A stretch of DNA of 64,000 nucleotides, taken from the NCBI GenBank assembly GCA_026874595.1, contig CM049312.1, positions 66,498,929 through 66,562,928 on the forward strand, given 5' to 3'. This DNA comes from Sipunculus nudus. Lineage: Eukaryota > Annelida > Sipuncula > Golfingiida > Sipunculidae. A program made the translations under genes and the position numbers. The notes beneath the pieces are model-generated. The model saw nothing but the letters and a program-made list of their open reading frames with translations. It was not told the DNA's origin and did not search any database. How positions within the stretch are numbered: position 1 is the first letter of the stretch; every line of letters begins with the position of its first letter. Shown in pieces: positions 56,645 to 64,000 of this stretch.

Positions 56645-57740
56645 CCTCAATAGAGGATCCTTTGATTCCTCATCAAGATCGTCACTTCAGTTCTATAGCA
56701 GATTCCTTTGATTCCTAATCAGTATCGTCACTTTCGTTCCCGACACAGGATCCTTTGTCCTCATTAGTATCGTCACTCCAGTTCTCGATATAGGATGCTT
56801 TGATTCCTCATAAGGATCGTTACTTCCGTTCCCGACACAGGATCCTTTGTCCTCATCAGTATCGTCTCTTCCGTTCCCGACATTGGATCCTTTGTCCTCA
56901 TCAGTATCTTCACTTTCGTTTCCGACACAGGATCCTTGAATTCCTTATCAGGATCGTCACTTCCGTTCCGGACACAGGATCCTTCGATTCCTAATCAGTA
57001 TCGTCTCTTCCGTTCCCGACACAGGATCCTTTGATTCCTCATCAAGATCGTCACTTCAGTTCTATAGCAGATTCCTTTGACTCCTTATCAGGATCGTTAC
57101 TTAAGTTCTTGACACAGAATACTTTGATTCCCCATCAGGATCGTCACTTCAGTTCTAGATTCAGGATCGTTTAATTCTACATTGGTATCTTCTCTTCCGT
57201 TCCCGACACAGGATCCTTTAATTCCTTATTAGGATCGCCACTTCAGTTCAATACACATAATCATTGGATTCCCCATCAGGATCGTAACTACAGTTCTCGA
57301 TACAATAAGCTTTGATTCCTTATTAGGATCGACACTTCAGTTATCGAAACAGGATTTTTTTATTCTTCATCGGGATTGTAACTTCCGTTCTCGATACAGG
57401 ATCCTTAGGTTCCTCATCAAGATCGTCACTTCAGTTCTCAATACAGGATCCGCAGACTCTCCGTCGGGACGTTCATTTCAGGATCCTCCAATATCCCAAC
57501 CCGAGTTTTACTTTATTTTTAGATAAAGGACTCCGCAGATACCCACTGTGAGATTCAGTTCAGGATCCTCCAATATCCCATCGTGATTACGCTTCAGTTC
57601 TAGTTAAAGGACCCCACAGTCACTCATTGTGAGCTTACAGAACCCCATGGTTTTTCCGCAAGGATCGCGCCTCAGTTCTCGACATTTTGATTCCTCATTA
57701 CGATCGTCACTTCAGTTTCAGATACAAGATCTCAGATCTC
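56645..57740. repeat. 46-bp minisatellite, about 20 degenerate copies
   Basis: The unit is about GATCCTTTGATTCCTCATCA then GGATCGTCACTTCAGTTC and TCGACACAG. Units are clear from 56655 to about 57480 and decay to 57740. The 64-codon Arg/His-rich frame inside is a translation of the repeat. It lies 0.9 kb upstream of the promoter of the downstream Cys-rich gene. Confidence 0.85.
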
Positions 57741-57756
57741 AATAACCTAAATGTCT

Positions 57757-58115
57757 TCCGCCAAGAGGTTATGCGATCATTCCAGTTCTTCTGTGTGTTT
57801 TTGTGGGTCACTTTTGGAATTTAACTCACGCAATCATGTACGGAATCGCGTGATATTTTGAGGACAGTTAGGGAATTGGGCAATGAAGAATAGATAAGAT
57901 TTTGGTGTGGTTCCGACACAGGACCCGGATCCAGGAATATACACAGATGTGCAATCCCATATTGAACATTTGAATATGGACCAAATAAATGAATACAAAT
58001 ACTTGTTGGAGGACATGTTGTGCAAAAATGCACCAATGATCCTTGGAATATTGGTCAATAATTGAATGAAAACACAGGTTGTGGATTATCCATCATTAAG
58101 AACCGTCCATATGGC
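57757..58115 (+). mobile_element. GGCGGAGG-family dispersed repeat
   Basis: Starts CTTCCGCCAAGAGGTTATGC, contains GTACGGAATCGCGTGATATT and AATAGATAAGATTTTGGTGT, ends CCATATGGCGGAGGTCTGCC. Confidence 0.55.
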
Positions 58116-58603
58116 GGAGGTCTGCCTTCGTGTCAGAGAATTTGAGTTGGTACATCAATGATGGAAGAGAGACAAAAGGGACAGAGTCGAAGGCTAGAGA
58201 TGTAGAAAAATAGGTAAAGATGCAGCTAGAAAAGCGGAAGACGGAGAGACGTTAGAGAACGTCATGTTTTAAATGGAAAACATAACCAGGTATTCTACCC
58301 AAGCAAGATTCCTGGATGTTTTCCAATCAGTAAATAAAAGGGGGTTCGTGATGTTATCAGATAATCCGACCTTCTATATCTGTTATTGCTAAGTTCAAAA
58401 CACTATGAGGTTTATCTGATTACAAATATGTGAAGCGGCACACAGCTATGAAAAACCGTGGATAGGCGGGCCTAAATCTGCCAATCAGAAAGAAAAGGGC
58501 CAATGCGATTAAAACATCTGGTTAGGTATATAGACCTAGACACTGTCTGATGCTGAGGGGTCGTGGCTATCTTGATATATGTTAAGCTGTTGCGCTAAGA
58601 TTA

Positions 58604-58607
<4 letters not shown>

Positions 58608-58672
<65 letters not shown>
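58608..58672. repeat. (AT)n microsatellite
   Basis: About 32 AT units, ending roughly 95 bases before the TATA box of the downstream Cys-rich gene. Confidence 0.95.
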
Positions 58673-58677
<5 letters not shown>

Positions 58678-58766
58678 TTTTAGAGCTATGAAATCCTGAG
58701 CAAAGATCAAAAGAGGCGTACTGATCCACGTCACAGGGAATTATTGGCCTTGTTATTTGTCTGCAG

Positions 58767-58775
58767 TATATAATA
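58767..58775 (+). promoter_or_regulatory. TATA box of the downstream Cys-rich gene
   Basis: TATATAATA 87 bases before the GTG codon that aligns with the sister gene's ATG. Downstream, GTGATCATCCGCGG and CCTGTCTTGTGTAT match the 5' UTR of the sister gene, so transcription start and leader appear conserved. Confidence 0.55.
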
Positions 58776-58853
58776 TACAGATTTCATCTGAGGCCGCAGA
58801 CACAGGCGTGATCATCCGCGGTTCCTGTCTTGTGTATCAAAACTTTGTTAACC

Positions 58854-58914
58854 GTGGAAGCTGGGAAGTTGGCGCTGCTTCTGTTAACTTTTGTTTTCCA
58901 TGTGAACTTTGCAG
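58854..58914 (+). CDS. Secreted cysteine-rich protein, downstream paralogue, exon 1 without ATG
   Basis: From GTG at 58854 the exon reads VEAGKLALLLLTFVFHVNFA and ends TTTGCAG|GTGAGG, phase 1 as in the sister gene. It is a credible signal peptide (Lys, hydrophobic core, NFA before the cut), but there is no in-frame ATG between the upstream TGA and the donor: the position matching the sister's ATG is GTG in the context ACCGTGG. Either the start codon was lost, GUG is used, or an unseen upstream exon supplies the ATG. The complete product would be 126 residues with 10 cysteines. Confidence 0.6.
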
Positions 58915-59393
58915 GTGAGGGTTGACAAACAGTAGCTTATAAATCGAAAGAAGTATTACTAGACTGTTTTGTTTTGTTTTATAGTTTTGTTTGGTGGAGG
59001 TAACCGTCTCCATTATTTAAATGCTAACTTAACAACGTATAATTACAACACTAGAATTCCGATCTGGTTTCGGACTTCGTGACAGGGCAGTGTCACACGC
59101 TTCCTCTCATTTTATATCATGGCGTTAACCAGGCCCGGTGCCTACTACTGCACTTGCGAGCCCTGGGTGCATAATCGTCCCTAATTGCATGATCAAACAA
59201 CCAAGGAACCCCCGAAAGGCGCACTCGTTTGTGAGTTCAACACGGTCAGTGGGCACGGCATTCCCATTAAGCCTGCACAGCGCTCATCCTGGGTGGGGCC
59301 GACCTTAAATTAATGCCATTATTATTATCACAATTATTATTATTTATAAATCTTACCCTTCACTAAGTTAATGATGCTCTTTTACACATGTAG

Positions 59394-59568
59394 ATGGCGT
59401 TGCATGGCAATGGCATGACGACCAAATGGTTCAGGCGATCTGCACCAGCTTAGCTTACACTGGGTTCGTTTATGCCGTGAGAAGGGAATGTGCCCCAGGA
59501 CCCTCATGCAAAGAAATCTGTTTGGACCCAGGACTGAAGCAAAATCAAGCCCATCTATCAAAACTGCG
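59394..59568 (+). CDS. Secreted cysteine-rich protein, downstream paralogue, exon 2
   Basis: Acceptor TTTACACATGTAG and donor CTGCG|GTCAGA; 57 full codons plus split codons. Four cysteines (37, 53, 59, 63 counting from the GTG) align with Cys 31, 47, 53 and 57 of the sister. Shared words: DDQM/EDQM, CTSLAYTGFVYAVRRE, C-x3-IC. It has about five extra residues (GVAWQWH) at the mature N-terminus. Confidence 0.72.
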
Positions 59569-60129
59569 GTCAGATGAATTCATTTTGTCATTGTATCATT
59601 AATAACATTTAAACACCAGATAGGAAGGGACTTTAAAAGGGGTTATGCGTAGGTGCTGGAAATTTTGCGGAGTATGGCATAAATGAATTCTGAAAATGGG
59701 AAATTTCGAATTAATTAAAAAAAGCAATAACGATCATTGAGAATTCATTTTGTAATTACCTTAAGAAATAATGTCAGTGACACATATCCCTTTCTGTCTA
59801 TATTTTTGCAAAATAAGGAAGACAAAAATCAATTCGGATGGAAACATTACGTGTTTTTAATGTTTCTTACCAACATTTTCCTAACAAAAATTTTCTGTGT
59901 CTGAAAAAAATGGTTACTGTTCTGTATATATAATAGCCCGTCTAAAGCTACATGAGAGATATTACACCTAATGAGGAAGATAAGGGTTTTTGGATCTTTT
60001 TAAAATATAATGTTTCCATTTTGATTACTTTGGGTTGTAATGAATCGATATATTTGCCCTGCACATCATCATTTACAATTGCAAATCATAATTATCATGT
60101 AAAGATTTACTATAAGATTTACTTAAAGG

Positions 60130-60385
60130 TTTAATATATATTTATATATATAGTAATATATAAATACAAAATATATTAAACATTATATTATCATATATAT
60201 TTATATATACATATAATTATATAACAAAATATTATAATATTATACTATAATGTATATAAATATATATATAATTATAATAAATATTATATTATACATTATA
60301 ATTTATATTTATATATTTGTAATTTTATTATATATAATACTATAATATATATATAAATATATATTATTATTATTAATATAATTAT
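60130..60385. repeat. AT-only low-complexity stretch in intron 2
   Basis: Almost pure A/T with TATATAAT/ATTATATA words, ending about 14 bases before the exon 3 acceptor. Confidence 0.85.
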
Positions 60386-60398
60386 TATCATTTTGCAG

Positions 60399-60543
60399 AG
60401 CACACTGTTTGGAATCACTCCACGTCTTCGCTAATCGTCCATGGCTGTCTGAACCTAGGAAGCTTGGACCAATGATTAAACGCTACAGATCATGTGACAT
60501 TCCAGTTTGCGGACCAAATTATTGCTGCTGCAACTTCTATTAA
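60399..60543 (+). CDS. Secreted cysteine-rich protein, downstream paralogue, exon 3
   Basis: Acceptor CATTTTGCAG, stop TAA at 60541-60543. Length 145 bases, as in the sister. It reads AHCLESLHVFANRPWLSEP, then KLGPMIKRYRSC and CGPNYCCCNFY. All six cysteines are conserved. No frameshift or stop in any exon, so if the gene is dead the start codon is the only visible lesion. Confidence 0.75.
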
Positions 60544-60627
60544 GTCTTTTTATATACCAATGAAGATTTTAGAATACTAATCCCGGGTAAAAATTGAATG
60601 TTACGTCACATTTGTGATGAAGGAGGA

Positions 60628-60644
60628 AATAAATGGGAAATAAA
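60628..60644 (+). terminator. Candidate polyadenylation signals of the downstream Cys-rich gene
   Basis: Two AATAAA hexamers (60628-60633 and 60639-60644), 85-100 bases after the stop. Confidence 0.45.
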
Positions 60645-61049
60645 TAGCATCAAAAATTGGCTGACGTTGACATTTTTACAGAGAGAGAGACCAAGAGGAG
60701 AAAATGTTACGATAACTTTATTTCAAATCATCACCACACAATTTATCTTCATTAACCCAGGATATGATACTTATCAGTAATACCCCATAATGTATGGCAG
60801 TGAGGAATTATATGTAAAAATCGTATTACAATCCAATTCCTGTACTGTCTGTTCATGCTATAATAGGTGCCTACCTGTCTAACAGAACAATCTATTCACG
60901 AATACTTATTTGTAACACTTTTTAATACAACCCTGTGACCCCGGTTTCGAAGAGAAGTCCGTTGTAGAGACCTTGCTCCGGTTCAAAATCTATTCTGCGT
61001 GCTGTAAATGTGCGACCAGGATGTCACCTATGGCACACACAAGCTGCTC

Positions 61050-61051
61050 AC

Positions 61052-61129
<78 letters not shown>
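61050..61129. repeat. (AT)n microsatellite
   Basis: About 39 AT units with one TTT interruption. Confidence 0.95.
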
Positions 61130-61131
<2 letters not shown>

Positions 61132-62149
61132 TTCAGTTTCAATAAATGGTCAGGTTTCAAAATATTATTAGCAACAATTTCTCACTCATCAATACAAACC
61201 AACCAACCAACCATGGTCCATATTTCATCTTCCTCTTAGACTTTATCACTATTTGATGTTATTTTAAATTTTTACCTTCAAGGTTAACTTCAGCTCAGCA
61301 CAGTTAACTTCAGCTCAGCACAGTGACCCATGGGTCCCTCATGTTAAATGAACATCCTGACTTCTGTTCTCATTCTTAACAAAGTATAAAACACGTATTA
61401 TACAGAGGATATAAAGAGTTAAACGTTTGCTTGATTGTTAAACCAGGTTGCATTTTCACGGAGTGCAGTTGTAGAAAAACGGAACAATATTTTACATCTC
61501 CAGGGAAGGTAACATATGGATGGTTTAGCGAAGGATTATACATGACACCGTATTCTGGTACATGCTATATTAGACTATACATGTTAGACTGTTGTGCTTG
61601 TGGCAAATAAAATCCTTCCTTACTTGAAATGTGAAAGTCCACCGGACATGTCATTTGGAAATGATTCTGACTATTCTTTTGAGTAAAGACCTCACTGTTT
61701 AGCCAATTCAGGTATCTCTGTATATAGTCATTATGTAGGATTTTCCAAAAGATAATATTTAAAACAAAACAGGAAACTAGGTTTAAAATCACAAAATGGC
61801 CGAAAGGTCTGTTTGAAACATATACTGCCAGTCTAACGTGATAAACAGGGAACTAGTACAATCGCGATGGCTACTAAACTTCACCTATGTCGATTAATGT
61901 TTAGCCCACCAGTTCGTCAAAATGACCAAGTGCCGACCAGACGTGAGCCACTGGGCCCACGTCTGAATCATAAAAGCACGAGAGAAGAAGTGGCGTTTTT
62001 GCACCCTTCTGAAAGCAAGACTACATAACAATAGGGGTGGCCTATTAATGGGTCAGTCCAAATAGAGATAAGAGGGGTGGTAGGTAGGCCTGATGTCTTA
62101 CAATCACACCTGTTTTGGATCAATTTGGTCAATCTCATTCATTACTCTA

Positions 62150-62430
62150 AAGGGCTTGTTCATCTTGATGCGGGTGGGCGTAATGGTTTGTGGGTGACTT
62201 ATGACCGCAAGGTTGTAGGTTTGCGCCAAATTCTGACCGCCTGCCGCGTTTCGACTCCTGGCCAATGTCTTAACCACAAGGTTGAGCTCTCTCCACCGAG
62301 GAGTGAAAGGGTACTAGTCATTGGCAGAAGGAGAATGTAGAACGAATAACCTTTTGTGCTCATTATGGCCGCTTGGAATTATTGCTTACCAGGGAGTCTA
62401 GAAAAACGACAAGAATGAATAGGCCCAAAG
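62150..62430 (+). mobile_element. tRNA-derived SINE, copy 2
   Basis: Shares GGCGTAATGG, ATGACCGCAAGGTTGTAGG, AATGTAGAACGAATAACCTT and AAGAATGAATAGGCCC with the copy at 19381 in the same order. The 87-codon frame across it is not a gene. Confidence 0.55.
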
Positions 62431-62489
62431 TTCTAGGAAAGCAAAGTATGATGAGACTAACAATGTTGGTGATACCGAATTCCGTGGTC

Positions 62490-62636
62490 TAAGGGAAGAG
62501 CACAAGGCTAAAAATGTGAGTTCGAATCCCAGCCGAGATTCAGACGTCGGCCCCAACTAAGTACTTAGTTACTTAGTTTAGCAAAATTGAAAAATGATGC
62601 GGTTATCTCAACCACAAAATAAAAAAAAAATATTGT
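62490..62636 (+). mobile_element. Second type of tRNA-derived SINE with A-rich tail
   Basis: GTGGTCTAAGGGAAGAGCAC (A-box region) and GAGTTCGAATCCCAGC (B box) at tRNA spacing, then a body with CCAACTAAGTACTTAGTTAC and a tail AAAATAAAAAAAAAATA. Confidence 0.6.
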
Positions 62637-62639
62637 TCC

Positions 62640-64000
62640 CAGAAACGTCAGTTGGACTGTTTTTTTATGTCTATTTAATGCGTCTTTGAATTGAACAGCT
62701 AATAGAGTTGTACATGAGTCGTTACTAGATGTCTGCTGGACACCTCAATTGGACCAGATTTAGCCGTGAACACACGGCTCAGTAGGCATTAAATTTGGGC
62801 TGGTAAGCTTGAGTTTCGATATGAGCAACACATTCATCATTTTGCATTGATATCGTGGAAAAGGACCGAGAAAGATTTAATACAAAAGAATACATGTGAA
62901 CTCACAGACCTAAATTTGGCTCTATGGTATCGAGCCATTTCCCGTATCGCGTACAATTTGGCTACTGTCCAGTAACCTGCGCGAGCAATACGCTCAAACA
63001 TGCAAAGAAATTTACCAATATTCTTAATATAAACGGTTTGATTTGGTTTATGTTAATTGACAGCGTTCTTGTAGGCCTTGACGTGTTGTAAAAAATGACG
63101 AAAACATTTACATCCTCACATATGGCCTTACAGTGCGTCCCTCGTTGAATGATGTAAAAGCACTTTGACAGCCAGTACCTTAGCCGTAGACTCTCTAATG
63201 TCAGCTGGCCGAAATGGTGCTAGATCAGATCATCAGTGGAGGCTTAATTATATGTAGGTCAACTGGCGACCTCTTTCGGATTTGATCATCAGATGACACC
63301 TAATTTTGATTAGATAATCTCTCGAGGTATGTGTGACATTTTTTTTGTATAAAATACTAGGTTAAGGACCATCTAGAATATTTGGAAGTTAATCGACTGT
63401 GAAGGTCCAACTCAAACTTTAGGATCAGACTATCCTGGCAGTTGTTGTCTTACAGGATAACAGAACATTATTATTGGTGAGTTATGTATATGATATGTAT
63501 ATGAACATACATGTATGTATCTGAGTCAGAAGTATTTTTCACCTCGGATCAACGACCTATCAAGTTAATAGAGTAACATTTGCATAATAGCAGCTACCAA
63601 GGCCGTTGAAGGAGCTGACGGAGCCGTTTCATATGCTTTCATTTCACGATTTACCTCATGGATGAACACTTTTATCCAAGAAATATTTCAAATATCGGCC
63701 CAATTAATTATAACTTTTTATAACAGTAGTGTTTTGTGTTACAGGTGAATATTTCTTGGTATGTTACCAAAACATTATAATAAAAGTTGTTGCCTGAGAA
63801 ACATTCGCAATTTAGTGGTTTGTCTCTCGAGAACCTTCACGCTTTGAATGTCAGATGTTATTTCATTATGGTGACTTTATTATTATAATGCCAGCATGGC
63901 ATAAATGGCATTGAAAGGGGAAAACGGAATAGAAAAAAAACTGTATATCCTTTTTCTTTTATTCTTTTTAGCTGCCAATTTTGTGCAGAGATTAAAATGG
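62640..64000. other. Gene-free right edge
   Basis: No exon, repeat family or RNA gene recognised; unique-looking AT-rich DNA. Confidence 0.35.

Noticed and set aside
62500-62575. Possible tRNA gene
   Set aside because: A and B boxes are present but no intact cloverleaf acceptor stem; SINE body and A-rich tail follow.

Overview
The window is AT-rich animal nuclear DNA: introns with GT-AG borders, long (AT)n and (TTA)n microsatellites, tRNA-derived SINEs, LINE and Penelope-type retroelements, and inverted-repeat elements. Small cysteine-rich secreted-peptide genes, a DEG/ENaC channel and short elements ending in GGCGGAGG/CCTCCGCC suggest a lophotrochozoan, most likely a bivalve mollusc. That assignment is inference; no marker in the window proves it.

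Layout. (1) 1-3425, minus strand: 5' half of a DEG/ENaC ion-channel gene in three short exons (3425-3298, 2644-2477, 628-464) with matching splice phases, continuing past the left edge. (2) 3.4-16 kb: no convincing gene; short inverted-repeat elements, a 1.8-kb foldback element with repeat-filled arms (11901-13704) and a CAGTGATGTA-ended element (14303-15866). (3) 16.0-21.1 kb: retroelement debris, namely a Penelope-like GIY-YIG fragment with a hammerhead-ribozyme-like relic, a LINE 3' end, SINEs and (AT)n tracts. (4) 26.0-29.9 kb: two copies of a dispersed element carrying a 333-bp array in one copy and a 148-bp array in the other. (5) 30441-31211: a 251-aa protein-coding exon with five 'R-x-x-x-P-T-x-A' repeats, family unknown. 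(6) 37.97-42.17 kb: a long array of a 41-bp palindromic minisatellite bracketed by inverted repeats. (7) 43.3-60.6 kb: two paralogous three-exon genes for small secreted cysteine-rich proteins (43444-46099 and 58854-60543), same strand and same intron phases. A nearly intact L1/Tx1-like LINE with a poly(A) tail (about 47047-52347) lies between them. (8) 56.6-64 kb: a 46-bp minisatellite, short inverted-repeat elements and two SINEs.

The most interesting material is the cysteine-rich pair. The downstream copy has intact exons, splice sites and TATA box, but GTG stands where its sister has ATG, and the upstream copy has an extra odd cysteine and an (AT)n tract running almost into a splice acceptor. 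Next come the LINE ORF1, whose two halves are joined in the -1 frame at an A9 run followed by a perfect hairpin; the Penelope/hammerhead relic; and the inverted-repeat-bracketed minisatellite. Exons too short for simple ORF calling were found by eye, so further short exons may remain unseen.
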